From positions 81,674,628 to 81,738,627 of the forward strand of contig CM067371.1 in assembly GCA_034401795.1 (NCBI GenBank): a stretch of DNA of 64,000 bases. The letters are read 5' to 3'. A program made the translations under genes and the position numbers. The number at the start of each line of letters is the position of its first letter. Position 1 is the stretch's first letter. Below are positions 37,018 through 49,564 of the stretch, one piece after another. The notes beneath the pieces were generated by a model. The model saw nothing but the letters and a program-made list of their open reading frames with translations. It had not been told where the DNA came from and did not search any database. The stretch comes from Chaetoderma sp. LZ-2023a (Eukaryota; Mollusca; Caudofoveata; Chaetodermatida; Chaetodermatidae).

Positions 37018-37668
37018 TTAAGCATATGTGCTGAACAACCATACGCTATAAGTATTACTTCCGTTTTCCAGGTTCTTTATCATTTTGGCTACACTGGCTG
37101 CATTATCAGTAACAACACTTCCAACAAAACACTTAAAATCTGTCTCTGCTTTCTCAATGGAGGATTTGGCTAAGTTTGTGAGATATTCTGCATTGTGTGG
37201 CTTTCCAGAGGTATCTACTGTGCCAAGTAAATAGACGTCACCACCTGCAGTTGTTATGGTTACACATATTATTGGTCCATTGTGGACGTTTGTCCAACCA
37301 TTCAGTCCAAGACACACAGTTTTTCCAGTAAGTACATCTGCACAGTTCCTATACTCCTTTTCATACACCATTGGTAGGAATTTGTCAGCGATATGATTTC
37401 TAGAAGGAGGAGTGTAGCCAGGTCTTAACTTCTCAACCATTTGTACAAAGTGAGGATGGTCAACAAGACGAAATGCAGAGTTGATAGCAAATACCATCCT
37501 AGCTACTTCTTCATCAAGTTCGGCTATTTGAGTGGCCGTGGACCTGACAAGAAAGCTGTCCAAACTGCGTCTTTTCTTTTAAGTTGGGCTGAGGCGGTGC
37601 TGGTCTCTTTGCAGTGGATGTAGATGGTATGGACAAGTCAGATGACCTTGGCTCAATTGGCGGACTGT
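37018..37668 (-). pseudogene. hAT transposase, N-terminal catalytic block
   Basis: The block begins after a TTTCTTTTTCAG acceptor-like site at 37669 with a Ser/Pro-rich stretch, changes frame near 37570, then reads LDSFLVRSTATQIAELDEEV, LRPGYTPPSRNHIADKFLP, TVCLGLNGWTNVHNGPIIC and VGSVVTDNAASVAKM. LNGWTN replaces the usual LDGWTN, so the first catalytic Asp is Asn; VTDNAA keeps the second. That loss alone would abolish transposition. Confidence 0.82.
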
Positions 37669-38262
37669 CTGAAAAAGAAAACAAATTTCCTAAATTAATG
37701 TACTGGTATATCAGATATTTATATCAGGCCCAAATTAAAAGGCAACAAGAGTTAAATTAGTTTTAAAATCTACAACAGTTTTTTCTGTATTATATAGTTC
37801 TCTTGAAATTGAGACACTGGAATTTCAAGGATTAAAGGGAGGGAGAAGGAAACTATCAAATGGTGTTTCTCTCCAATTTCATACAATATTAAATTACTAC
37901 TCCAGCAAAAAATGTAAATGAATCAGATTCATTTTGGAAAAAAACATTTACTAGCCGTAGTGCTTAACTTGCAAACAATTCATTGCTGCTCCTAAGCTCT
38001 CCATCAACTGTGCAGGTACCGCATACCTGAACTAAGAATGAAAGTCGAAAGCAGTCCTGAATATAGTTTTGTAAGCTATACGAATAGTATTTTTAGGTCC
38101 CGATATATAGTGATTATCCCTCTAGATAATGTTAATTCACTGTTGATAATTTTGAAAACACATGTATTTGAGAGTCCCTGTTTCTGGTGAAATCAATGAG
38201 TTTCGGTCAAATTGATTTCAAAATATGCTGCTCTTTCCAGTGTCGTAACACGATACCTGCTG

Positions 38263-38333
38263 AATATTTTGAAATTTGTGTGACTGAAAGTGATGGTCAC
38301 TCGAAACAATGGTTTTCAGTCAAATTGCTTTAA
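38263..38333. repeat. FB-A foldback copy, diverged
   Basis: GCTGAATATTTTGAAATTTG and CAGTCAAATTGCTTTAAAAT, nested in the hAT element. A related half occurs just before it (38200-38235). Confidence 0.6.
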
Positions 38334-39082
38334 AATCAGACAGTATTTTATGTGTATTATGTAGTGGTTAATCAACTTAACGCGAATATAACTGAGATTA
38401 TATGACTGGCTGTAGAGGATATTATTCATTCGTCACCATACACCAGAGCGCACAGGCCCAACAGTGTCACTAACTGGTTCCCGCCCGAGTGGCATAAATG
38501 CTTTTTAGCTATTTTTTCAAATTCTTTTTACTGGTGGTTATAGGTTGATTATTATACAAATTTATCAACCAATGACATTTATTAGTCCCCTGGTCATTTG
38601 ACTCATTTCCTTTAATGCGTTAGCAGCTTTTTTTAATTTGATGCCCAAAATAATGTTTTAATTATTAAATGTTCAGTTAATAATTAATGACACACCAATG
38701 TGAAGATGCATGCGATATTGTACTGTACCATGGCAAGTCTATGCAGATGTTAACCAATTAAAAAGAGAGCTTGGAGGAGACATTATGGCTTCTAGAGATT
38801 ATGGAAAACACCTTGACTGGGCAAATTTCTATGATTCTTGATCAATTTGGTCACATTCCATTCTTGTTGTCTTATTGCAGAACTTTAAATACATGTATAT
38901 ACTATATAATCGTGAAATACTGATCTAATTACATACATATTCTATTTTCCTTAACATTTGCAAGCATCTGTTGACACAAGAATAAGAATTATATTTATAT
39001 CTTAGAAAAGAACTATGTTAGCAATTAACCCTTTCACCGATGACTTCCCCATATCTCATTTTCAAGGCAACCATGCAGGAAA

Positions 39083-39159
39083 ACTGTTGAATATTTTGAA
39101 AATAATCTGACTTAAAGCAGCAATGGCTTCCAATCATATTATGTTCAAAATATTCAACA
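39083..39159. repeat. FB-A foldback copy
   Basis: CTGTTGAATATTTTGAAAAT pairs with ATGTTCAAAATATTCAACA at the right end; nested in the hAT element. Confidence 0.85.
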
Positions 39160-39494
39160 AAATATCCTATGAATACTTTTCAATAATTTGTTGTTGAAAG
39201 GGTTAATGTTACACTGGCCATGTAGACCAATGGAGATAACACGTTCATAGAAAATTTTCTATGCCCAGGGAAAAATGCTTTTTGAAAGCTTTTCCTTGAT
39301 ATGACTGGCTGGGAAGCTGGCCCTTTACACATCCATGAAAAAATTCTCAAAAATACCCAATTTTCCCCATTTATTTGTCTGTCATGCAATTTATAAATTA
39401 TTTGACTTATCTCCATTGGTCATATTACAAGCAAGGTGGTTTAATATTAACTTACCATCCTTATCTTCTTCAACGATGGCACAGTCACTACCTT

Positions 39495-39652
39495 GAATTC
39501 TACTACATTTCTCACTGTGGTTTTAGGCGTGCTACTAGGCCCTGTATCTCAACTTGACAAGATTTACATTTTGCTCTACACCCGCTTCTTGTTTTAGATG
39601 GTAGTTTTTCAAAGTAATACCAGATTGGGTCACTTTTGCTTCCAGACATCAT
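39495..39652 (-). pseudogene. BED zinc finger exon of the hAT element
   Basis: Two adjacent ATGs (39652 and 39649), then SKSDPIWYYFEKLPSKT, CRAKCKSCQVEIQGLVARLK and, one base out of frame, HSEKC. W.YF, CxxC and HxxxC match the BED-type finger that binds hAT ends. A long intron-like gap (39494-37669) separates it from the transposase. Confidence 0.75.
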
Positions 39653-40239
39653 CTGTTCTATACAGTGTCTATTTTGTGAAATGCATGTACATGTACCAAG
39701 AAAAAAATGTCCATTTATCCGACTTATTTCCTGGAAATATTTTAGCTCTTTCTATTTACTGGAAATAGATTATTTTCTGCTAAATCACATCGAAGAGCGA
39801 GTAGGATGCCTTGACAATGTTTCAGTACACACTACTTACACACCATATACAGACTGTGTTTAAGTAAATGACAACATCTTTTTCATGTGAACAGTATAAA
39901 GTAACCAAGTTCCAGGAAATAGAGAGCGCTAACACATTTCCAGGAAATTTAATATGAAGTATGCATCAAATATTATTTTGATTTAACCCTCTGAAGAACA
40001 GATGTACTAATCACAGATCATCTGTAACTGGCAACTGCTTGATATCTTTTTTCCATGAAGGCATTCAATATTTCCTACATGCACCACGATGTCTCTTACC
40101 GAGTCCATGTAGCAATATCATAGCTCTTCAATGGCACTTATATGAAGATGTTCAATGGCACTTATATGAAAATGCCTCTATTTTAAAGAGTACCTACATG
40201 GTATAAATAGGTGTATTTTCTCAAACAGATGTATACATG

Positions 40240-40610
40240 TGTAACATTATACACCCCACCCATATGATTACGAACTGCAAGACACCATTTTCATTAAGCT
40301 CCGCCCATAGGGTAAGGGTGGGGCCAGGGCCCAGTGGGAGCCGTGGGCCAGAAAGTGAAAGTTGGCAAAATTCAACCAACTTTGGTAGATTAGTTCTCGG
40401 TATGATTGCAGATTACGAGGCATTGTTTACATTAGGCTCTGCTCACGGGGTGGGGTGAGTGTATGGGCAGAACAACAAAGTTGGCAGAATTAAGCAAATC
40501 TACAATGTGAGTTACTCATGTGATTGTGGATTGTTACATGTACAATATAGGCAAGGTTTACATTAGGCTTAGACTGCCCCTGGGGTGAGGCGGGCGGTGA
40601 TGATGAAGAA
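40240..40610. repeat. ~150-bp tandem repeat inside the hAT element
   Basis: Three diverged units with TTTACATTAGGCTCYGCYC followed by GGGGTGGGGTGAG-like sequence and AAAGTTGGCAGAATT. Confidence 0.6.
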
Positions 40611-41130
40611 TGTCAAATTTGGTGAAGCATGTCCTTTGTATTGGCAGGCTATCGACTGCGCAATTCTGGTTAAAATACCTTGAAAGAAAATGTAATTCAT
40701 AGTTAGTACATGTACTAAGTTAATTAGACTTGAGTGGAAGATGGTAGGCCTTTTCAGTGAAGCATGCTGCACAATGTCACAGTGATATGACCATTTGTTG
40801 ATCAAATTTGCTACTAATAATTTTAAAAAAATTCAAAAAAATAAAAAAAACCTGATTTAAACTAAAAAAATCTGATTTAAATTGAAAAAATCCGATTTTT
40901 TTCTTTTTTTATAAAATCAAATAAATCCCCAAACCCGGTTCATCAATCACGTGAGAGTCTTTGGGTGGAAAAATCGCCAGCTCCCACTCATTAGTTCGAA
41001 ACATATCTCTAAGCGGCTCACACGTCATCTAGGAGCCGCTTATTTTCAAGAGTCCACGAACGCATATGTCGTCTCGTCTTTGTATTCATCTCAATGTGAT
41101 CATCGTCATATCAGCCATCAGTCGATTTTA

Positions 41131-41330
41131 TCATCAATCTAATCACCGTCAGACCAAATCCCAAAGCAAGCGGAACCTGTTGCCTTGCTTGAGTGGGTAG
41201 TAGTCTAATTTCTCTACCCGTGACGTCATCAATCTAATCACCTTCAGACCAAATCCCAAAATAAGCGGAACCTGGTGCCGTGTTTGGGTAGGTAGAACTC
41301 TATCTTTTCTACCTGTGATGTCATCGATCT
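41131..41330. repeat. 96-bp direct repeat, two copies
   Basis: TCATCAATCTAATCACC starts at 41131 and 41227; both continue AGACCAAATCCCAAA.AAGCGG and GTGACGTCATC. Confidence 0.85.
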
Positions 41331-44159
41331 CGTCATCTTCCCGACGCTTTCATCCTTCTGAAATGTTCAGATTTTATTAGTGATTGGTGTCATCTTTTCG
41401 ATTCTCAGCCAGCTTTCGGCCTCGATCTTCTGTATCGCTAACTAAGCCGAGTTATCACACGAATCATCTCAGTGTCTTCGAGCTTCTCAGTTCAATATCT
41501 CGGATCATCTTAGTGCCTTCGACCGTAACGTTTCTATTTCGGAATACAGAACGTTCTTCCGGATTCGTCATCCATTTCTTCACGTGTGTTTTCATTCCCG
41601 GCGCCACGACAGATCGGATCTTTATCTGATCGCTTTCATTCCGTGCCCGGACTTCTGTATTCAGCATATTCACGGTATCTAACTTTTAACTGTGAGTTCT
41701 CCAAATTATTTACCATACACCCAGACCAACTCGCGTGGTGCAGAGACTGTCCAGATTTTTACTTATGTAACCAAATTTCAAAATATTCTATAAGTAAATT
41801 TTCATACTTATTATTGAAATATTTCTATTTAAATTGATTGAATATTTGTTTAATTTTGTTGTTATTACGTCACTTGTCCAAGTTAAAATTACCAACAATC
41901 ATTCAGTAATCATCATGTACACTTAGTTAGCTTCTAGTTCCAAGGCCTGAGTAACCAATCAAGCAATTCATAACGTAAGTTCTAGATTGGTTGAGTGGTT
42001 CATCAGTCCTTTGAATTACCCGGTATAAATTTCATTATTATTATTATCCTACCGACTAGCGGTCAACTCGCTATTAAAATACCATTGAATTTGTAATGCA
42101 TAATCCTTGAATTAAAATATGCATTTAAATTGATTATAAGTTTGCTATACTATTTGGTGATTGCCTCTTTAATACATTAACCCTTAATGAAAACTACGGG
42201 CTGATTGATTAAAATTTCAATCGTTAAATTTCCAAAAATAATTTTCTCTCCGCTTATTTATGTATTAATTTATTCAGTTTCTATATCCGTGCTTATAACG
42301 CATCACTGGCGCTTTTAAAACAATAAATACAGCCTTAGTTCACTACTCCATTCATACTATATCAATATCAATTCATCTACTCCGTTTTCTATGTAATGAA
42401 TGAATGATTAAAGTTTTTTCTGTTCTCATAGTTTCATTTACAGAATTTTCTCTACCGCATGCAGATAACCATCAAATAGTATCATTCCCAGAGAGGCTGA
42501 TTTTCTGGTTCTGGTAAGTTTAAGCAGCTCTTGTCTTTTGAAAGAGAGATTGGAACTGTTTAACCTTAATTGCTAGATTTTGAATCGATGCATATCTGGA
42601 TTGATCGGCCGTAGTTTTTCCCATAATGACTTCAACGTCATTAGATAGATCAATGATATTATTGTGGTCAGTTAATGAGGAGCTCTGGTGGTGACTGAGC
42701 AACGTGCAACTTTGACCAAGTCATATATATCTGAATTTTGATCATAACTTGATCACTGGTATATCGATACTATTGATCAAGTTTGGCCAAAAAGCAGAGA
42801 TATGTTACCCTTAAGTTTAATCCGGAAAGATCATCACCATTGTTTGCCTTTATTCAATCCCAATAATCTAACTGGAGTTGCAACCATATCCATCCCTGTC
42901 GCTCCTATCTCCTCAACTTCTTTCATTAAATCCGGAATCCTTTGCATTGATTCGAAATCCTTCCCATGTCACATAGATCAGGTGTCCTGGTATCATAAAA
43001 TCTACAGCGGCAATATCCCTGTAATTCTTGATCCATTGATACTAAACATTCGAGCCATTTAATTTACACCACTTTGGGCGACTTCCTGTTAACTTGAAAC
43101 CTCTGATCCGGTCATCAATAAATGTGGTACTTATCATTGACAGGCTTTTATCACCTGGATTGACCTGCTCCTCCAAACATCATAGACTGTTGAGATTTAT
43201 AATCCCTAGATTTGCTTCCATAACATAACCATACTTTCTAGGTCATGACCTTGAAATAACTTTAGGGTCAAATTTGACATATTTGACCCAGATAACTCGA
43301 CATTCCTATGATATCTATGTGTTGTTCTCCTATATGATGATGATGATTACTGTATTCTGCGGCTGTAGTAGTAGAAACATCCTACAGCTGCAATCAGTCC
43401 TTCTTCGCTTTTGCCCACTGTTTCTTGTGCTCAGCCGAAATCCTTAGCTTCCTCAGGTCCATTCTTGACTTGAGTGTACTGAGTCCTGCTCATATCAAAC
43501 CATCCGATTTGCATGGAGGGCAGTGGCCTGACCTATAACCTCATACAGCCATTAATTATGAAGCTATCAGATGTTGTTCAGAGCAGGAGCATAGACCCGC
43601 ATGCAGGTGCCATGACCAACTCATTAAACTTCTCCAGATTAATTTCACGTTATAGATTAAGGGGATTTCTGCTTATCGCAATGACTGAAACTCAAATATT
43701 CAAACATCATTCAACCCGCGTGACACATGCTGACGTTTCCAGATGCTTACAGCCGAGCAGCGAGTTCCCAGAAACATATTTCTCAAAACAGACAACTATA
43801 GCTGTCAAACACCAGCCGACCAGCCAGCCAGCGCACGTAAATCTCATGCCACGTGACCTACACATAGTAGAACGTAGTATTTGTAAAACTTATGAATCGA
43901 ACACCAGCCCAGGCTCTTCACCCATTCAATTTGCCCCACCTCCCGCGTTACACCTGTAGATTGTCTTCGGCGATATACGTGCAAATCTGTGTGGTCCAGA
44001 GCTGTCACGCGACCTCATTCTGACACACACCCTAATAGCTTTCTTCCCACACGGACAAAGCATGGGTGGAGCTTAGTTAAAAATGGGTGGGGGGATAGAA
44101 ATGGATCCTTCTATTATCTGCGCACGTGACAATGCCGATGACGATGCTGCAACAGCTGA
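41331..44159. other. Intergenic, no gene supported
   Basis: One short minus-strand frame (43480-43410) reads GLSTLKSRMDLRKLRISAEH then a stop, which looks like the basic C-terminus of some protein; no flanking domain was found. Open frames at 42802 and 43513 have no recognisable features. Confidence 0.4.
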
Positions 44160-44470
44160 TTAAATGCCAGTGTCACCAGAAAATTTGTGGCCCATTCGTT
44201 GAAAAAGAAGTAGTTCCAAGCATCTCTTAATAACATGGATCCTCGCCGTTGACATCGAACACAATCCTGGACAAAATAGAGGATGTGGAGTATGCACAAA
44301 ACGTGTAAAGGAATCAGACAAAGCAATTCAGTGTGATGACTGTCGGAGAACTAAAAACACGGACAACAACCACTTCAACCAAATTTATGCGAGAACCGAG
44401 TCTTTAAATTCAGCTGTATTCCCAGTACGATAGAACACACTATCACAGGATCTTCTAACCAGTTCAGAAA
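44160..44470 (+). pseudogene. CR1-like LINE ORF1 fragment with 2A-like motif
   Basis: In one plus frame: WILAVDIEHNPGQ (44236-44274) followed at 44281 by CGVCTKRVKESDKAIQCDDC. A hydrophobic stretch, a D(V/I)ExNPGP-type 2A motif and a PHD-like CxxC..CxxC finger in that order are known from the N-terminus of CR1-type LINE ORF1 proteins in marine invertebrates. Here the last Pro of the motif is Gln, so 2A ribosome skipping would be lost. The frame decays within 150 bp; no RT follows. Confidence 0.6.
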
Positions 44471-45238
44471 GCTCTGCAAATCCTACAAATAAATTTACAG
44501 AATTAATCAGAGGGAAAAACATACCTAGTCCAGCTACCTTACGAATGCCCGGCAAAAATAATGTCCTTTGGACGGTTCGGCATAGCTAATCAAAATCAAG
44601 TTCACGAAGAAATGACTACTCGCAACGTTTTCTTACCCTTCCGAAGTAAACCCATGCTATGGGTTGAATAAATGACCTGTGAAGACATTTCGGCATCCAT
44701 CTTGGAGAGTTATTAAATGTCGTTTAACGCGTTGCATTGTATAACATTGCGTAATCAGATTATGCTCACGCCCTCCTTCACCCGCACGTACGCGAACTCG
44801 AATTCGCGCCTATGCATCGCGCGATACAGCTCAGCTTATAAATAACGTAGGCCTATGACGTTTCCAATCAAAAACAGAAATATGTTGGTTGGTAGAAAAT
44901 GTTATGTTGAACCTTTTCAACATAATTCGATAGGAAAACATTGCTGCCAATCCAATTATGTTCAAAATATTCACGAGGACGTTTTATTTTGTTTTGGAAA
45001 CAGAAGTTATATCTGAGATGTACTGCTCCTCAGTCACGTGTACTAGCGTCATCATATAATGCATATAGCTTCCCGCTCCAGGGTGAAGTGTGAGATCGGG
45101 GTGGATGCAATATAAACAGTTGAGAAGATTTAATTTCTTTAGACGCTGCTTATATTGGATAGTTTCTTTTGTCAATTTACTTCAATTTGTATATTGGTAA
45201 TTAAACGGATCACGTCAGAGAAATCCCGCGCCAGCCAC
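44471..45238. other. Non-coding, no gene supported
   Basis: A single FB-A arm (CCAATTATGTTCAAAATATT near 44950) is the only recognisable feature. Confidence 0.4.
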
Positions 45239-45598
45239 TGGGTAAACGTTGACAGTGGTTAAACGTCCTTGTAGTTTGTTTATGGAACATGCGAGGGGAG
45301 TTAGTCAAGATGGAGAATATCGTGACTATGGGGGTAACCAGTTGGCTGACTTCATTCCGCTTTCGCTTCCCCATCAACGCGGTGTTTGTTAGGCGTATTT
45401 CGGTGTAGGATTAGGTAAATATAGATTCAAGATTCGTCTCCGAGCTTTGTGGCGTGTGGAGCGTATATAAAGTAGGCTTATCTCAAGATGTGTTAACTGT
45501 GTTTGCTCGTGTACTAGTTAGAGTAGCTACGTCTAGCCGTTTGGCTGGTTAATAAAAAACTTTGTTTGATAACCTTTGTATAAACCGTTTAACGCACA
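45239..45598 (+). mobile_element. Candidate solo LTR
   Basis: Starts TGGGTAAACG and ends GTTTAACGCACA (TG..CA with weak inverted ends). Holds a TATA box GTATATAAAG (45463) and AATAAA (45551) in LTR order. No clean target duplication and no internal retroelement nearby, so this could equally be another promoter-like repeat. Confidence 0.3.
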
Positions 45599-45671
45599 GG
45601 CGCGCCTTTTATTAACCCTTTCAACCCTTGAAATTCCAGTGTCTCAATTTTAAAACAACCCTACAGGGAAT

Positions 45672-45752
45672 CTGTTGAAAATTTAAAACTAATTTGACTG
45701 CATATGCAGCAACATCTCCCAGCCAAATTAGTTTTTAAAAAAAATTCAACAG
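45672..45752. repeat. FB-A foldback copy
   Basis: CTGTTGAAAATTTAAAACTA...AAATTCAACAG with CATATGCAGCAACATCTCC loop side. Confidence 0.85.
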
Positions 45753-46578
45753 AATTACTTAATATTACCTATATCGTACAGAATGTTGCGTCCGTAGTCT
45801 GTAAGGCTTAAAGGGTTCTTTAAAGGCGGACGCATACCCTGAAGGTCACTGGCTGGTACTGGGCCAATAGTAGGCCAAATTTGAATGCGGCCAGGTATTG
45901 GCCCAGCACCGGCCGAGTAAGATGCGCTATCGGGGTAGTATCAGAATTTCAGAGCAATCTACGTGCGGGCTCTTGAATGTTTGAAACTATAACTTGATTG
46001 GCAACACCGAATTTGTAAACTAAGTTCAAAATATTTAAAGGTGCATGTTTAAACCAAAATACTCCAATACAAAATTGTTGAAATTATATTCTTTTAGAGG
46101 TGTAAATCGTGTGGACCGACCTATATGTAATGAAACAAAATAATTCCTAGCATGTAATGGTTTTATTCTGTATAAATACATTTTTTTTTTTAATTGTGAA
46201 TTTTAATTAAAGACTCATGTCTATAATTCAATTACGCAACTTAGCGAATTAGAATAATTAATGTGTAATGCAATCAGCATATGTTCAGATGCATTTCGCT
46301 TCATTACATCTAAGCAAACAACAATCTTATTAATTTTATTTTCAAGCATTTTGGTATGAATATGCACCTTTAAGAGAATGTTCAGTAAATCGCAAAGAAT
46401 GCGTTCCAGTGGTGGAAGGGGTAATGACTGTATCGAGGGCGGTTTATTGTGGAAAACTTGAATATGATCCGCTCGAAAGCGGTCGTTGCTATTAAAATAT
46501 GTTCTATCGTTTCCGGATCCGGCACAGCTCATAAATAATTTAAACCATTTCCAAAACAAAGTAAAAGGTAGGCCTACT

Positions 46579-46694
46579 TTTGAATATTTTGGACTTAATT
46601 TGATGGAAGAAATTGCTGCCTTAGGCCTCTCTCTCTCTCTCTCTGCCTTAGGCAGCAACGTCTTTCAATCAAATTAAGTCCAACATATTATACA
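46579..46694. repeat. FB-A copy with internal second palindrome
   Basis: Outer arms TTTTGAATATTTTGGACTTA / TAAGTCCAACATATTATACA; inside, GCTGCCTTAGGC and GCCTTAGGCAGC flank a (CT)n run. Confidence 0.8.
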
Positions 46695-47339
46695 GAAGAT
46701 TTCATACATTGTGTTCAAATCGTACTAATTAACACATTTTTGTTTTTGTTTTACAAATATTTTAACTTATTTATGAGCTGTACTGTAATCTGTGTGAAGG
46801 TTGTTGCCGCCTGCGTTAGCACCATAGCGTCTCAATCAAATTGTTATCTTAAAGTCTTGATACATTCATCCACATAGCCTTATATTCATATACCAAAAAT
46901 AATTTGTCATCTGGATCATGTATTGAATGTATTCATTGATTGGCAACGACTGAATGTTTTTAAAAAGATTTGGAATAGCAAATGTCCTGCGTTGTGCCTC
47001 GCCAACTTTCAATCAAATTAGCACCAAATTGTGCAGTTGCACCTTGGTCAGATCATAATAAACTTATCGTCTGCTTAACAGTTACAGTAAATCATCGTCT
47101 GATTGGCAGTCACATTAAACTCGTCGTCTCGTTGAGAAGCTCAAAGATACATTTCTTTTCTCTGAGTAGAAGATTTCACGTCCTTATAGTATCCAGTCAA
47201 AGTATTTTCAGCATTTTTTGTTGCGTTTTGGCTATAGAGTTATATTTGGAATGTGTCGTCTGCTGGTAATCTGTGTTGAGTTGAAAGGATTACTAAGCTA
47301 ATCCCTGGAATTCCAGCATCTCAATTCATCTAAGGAAAT

Positions 47340-47432
47340 CTGTTGATATTTTGAAACTTAGTCGACTGAAACTGGTTGCTACCATATAGACTGCAACAGC
47401 TCCCAGCCGAATTAGTTTCACAATATTCAACA
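47340..47432. repeat. FB-A foldback copy
   Basis: CTGTTGATATTTTGAAACTT...GTTTCACAATATTCAACA; inner GGTTGCTACCATATAGACTG. Confidence 0.8.
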
Positions 47433-47562
47433 AAATATTTCTCAGATTTTGCCGCTTCTGCTTTCTGGTCTGTGATGATTAAGTTTTGGCTTATCATTAT
47501 CTGGCTGATAAGCGACCAGGCAATATAATTTTAGTTAACAATAACTCTGACTTGATGCACAT

Positions 47563-47622
47563 TTTGGAAACAATTTGACTGAAAGGTGTTGGTGACTTGG
47601 TCAAATTGCTTTCAAAATATTC
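47563..47622. repeat. FB-A foldback, short form
   Basis: TTTTGGAAACAATTTGACTG pairs with GGTCAAATTGCTTTCAAAAT; related half-sites near 47805-47885. Confidence 0.7.
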
Positions 47623-48492
47623 AGTGGGTCCACAGTTAACCCCATAGAAAATGTAGGCTGCAGAAATTCAGCAGTCATGTGTTTAAGGTATACGACGTGT
47701 TACTGATAGCGTTCACCGACTTGTCTGCTGCAGAGACGGCTTACGTGAATTTGTTCGCTCTATACTCTCAGAAACTAGATTTCAAGGGGACTAAAGAACG
47801 ATGATGAACGTTTTGTCAGCAATTTGATTAAAAGTTGTTGCTGCATAAGGTATCAATAATTTTCAGTCAAATTATTTGCAAACGATTAAACATGACTTTA
47901 ATTATAGCGGGTAGGAAGGCTAAGGAAGCAGCATACACTATATACTGAATTAAATGTGCGATATCTCCCCTCTCTGCTGCTATTACTTCCTCTAACTATA
48001 TGTACGCCAAAAGGAATAACTCGACACTCATCTTCTAACTCGGCTCAAAAGCTTCAGCTAAAAATATCACGGATGCTAGTTAGTTAGTTAGTTAACGCTG
48101 CCGGCAGCGATTTCCGTATCCTCAGTTTAATAGATAGCGAAGCATCTGTAGCGCAGGGTGAGGCCTAATTGAGGCCTATCTACCAACAACAATAACATCG
48201 TCCCTTTGTAAGTGGTACACGCTGACCTTACATAAGTGATAGAATTGGATATATATGCAAAGCGGTATACTGTGCTAATTAGTTGATTATTATTTTTGAG
48301 ATTTTGACGGAATATTTAGCGCAATCGTCGACCTGTGCCAGGAACAGTTATTTTGCCGTGATAATGTCAATAGTGTGTTGATCAAAAGTTGTTCGCAATA
48401 CTTATGTTAGTTATTATTATATTATTTTTCTGATATAAGGTGAATGCTCTACTTCTGCACTGAATCAATGACCTGAACCATCCACTCAACAT

Positions 48493-48726
<234 letters not shown>

Positions 48727-48873
48727 GACATCATGGCTTATGGCTTATTTATTAGGTGACTTCGCGCAATAAATGATCTACAGTACGGCTAAAAAATAAG
48801 TTAAACTGCTTCCAAAATAAATACAGCGACTTGTTACTTAGTACATTATTGAGCAGGGTGTAACGGAAATGTT

Positions 48874-48965
48874 CTGTTGAATATTTTGGACATAATTGTT
48901 TGGACGCCATCACCGCCTTAGGCAGCAATTGTATCCAATCAAATGAAGTACAAAATATTCAACAG
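48874..48965. repeat. FB-A foldback copy
   Basis: CTGTTGAATATTTTGGACAT...GTACAAAATATTCAACAG with inner CGCCTTAGGCAGCAATTG, the same CCTTAGGCAGC phrase as 46579-46694. Confidence 0.9.
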
Positions 48966-49030
48966 TACATTTTATTTTCATTTAGAAATATTCTAGGCTG
49001 TTTCTGAGCTGTAGGCTGCTGTTTCGAACA

Positions 49031-49136
49031 GCCCATGTTCCCGAAACTAAGGTAAGGATAGCGATATCGTTACACTCATGTTATGCTATTGGAGTAACGA
49101 TATCGCTCTCCTAACGATAGCTTCGGGAACATGGGC
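49031..49136. repeat. Second foldback family, 106 bp
   Basis: Terminal 15-bp inverted repeats GCCCATGTTCCCGAA / TTCGGGAACATGGGC and inner AGCGATATCGTTAC / GTAACGATATCGCT. Unrelated in sequence to FB-A. Confidence 0.9.
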
Positions 49137-49564
49137 AAGAGTTTTGTACATTATAAAGCATTCATTGCTTTATCACATAAAATAAATGAGAGAAATTGTG
49201 TTGAAAATGTTCGCGGACCATTTTATAATTTGACAACAATTTCCTAATATATTTTTACAGTGTTGTGATCAGAATATTGCGAATGCAAATGGCCTGTCTC
49301 TCCATTTAGACTATAACTGAAGACGCAATTTTGTATTTAAGGTTCTGCAAAATTAAGAGTTAAAAGACTTGAATCTCTATAGTCATACATACGCTCAAAG
49401 GGTGTAACACACTGGGCAGATCAGCCTTCGTGAAGCTGGTGTATAGACACCATATATCTTTAACGTGAACGGTGAAGGGAGAATATAATTTGGAGATGTT
49501 CGACACAGTTTGACGGGGATTCTTATGTTTTTCGTTTAGGCTATCTTTATCCACGAAGCTAAAA

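Larger units (their letters stand above)
35117..40938 (-). mobile_element. hAT transposon, decayed
   Basis: Left terminus CAGGGTTGGCTGATTTAAAT with multiple GATTTAAATC subterminal repeats (35117-35215); right terminus, read inward, CCGGGTTTGGGGATTTAT with GATTTAAAT-type repeats (40845-40938). Inside, on minus, lie a BED zinc finger (39.6 kb) and a transposase (37.7-36.1 kb). Flanking 8-mers (TGTTATCA, TTCATCAA/GTTCATCA) are not a clear target duplication. Three FB-A hairpins are nested inside. Confidence 0.75.

Noticed and set aside
35109-40946. 8-bp target duplication for the hAT element
   Set aside because: Flanking 8-mers match at only about five positions; the exact ends are uncertain.
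43513-43959. 148-codon plus-strand frame
   Set aside because: No recognisable domain, composition or splice signals; likely chance.
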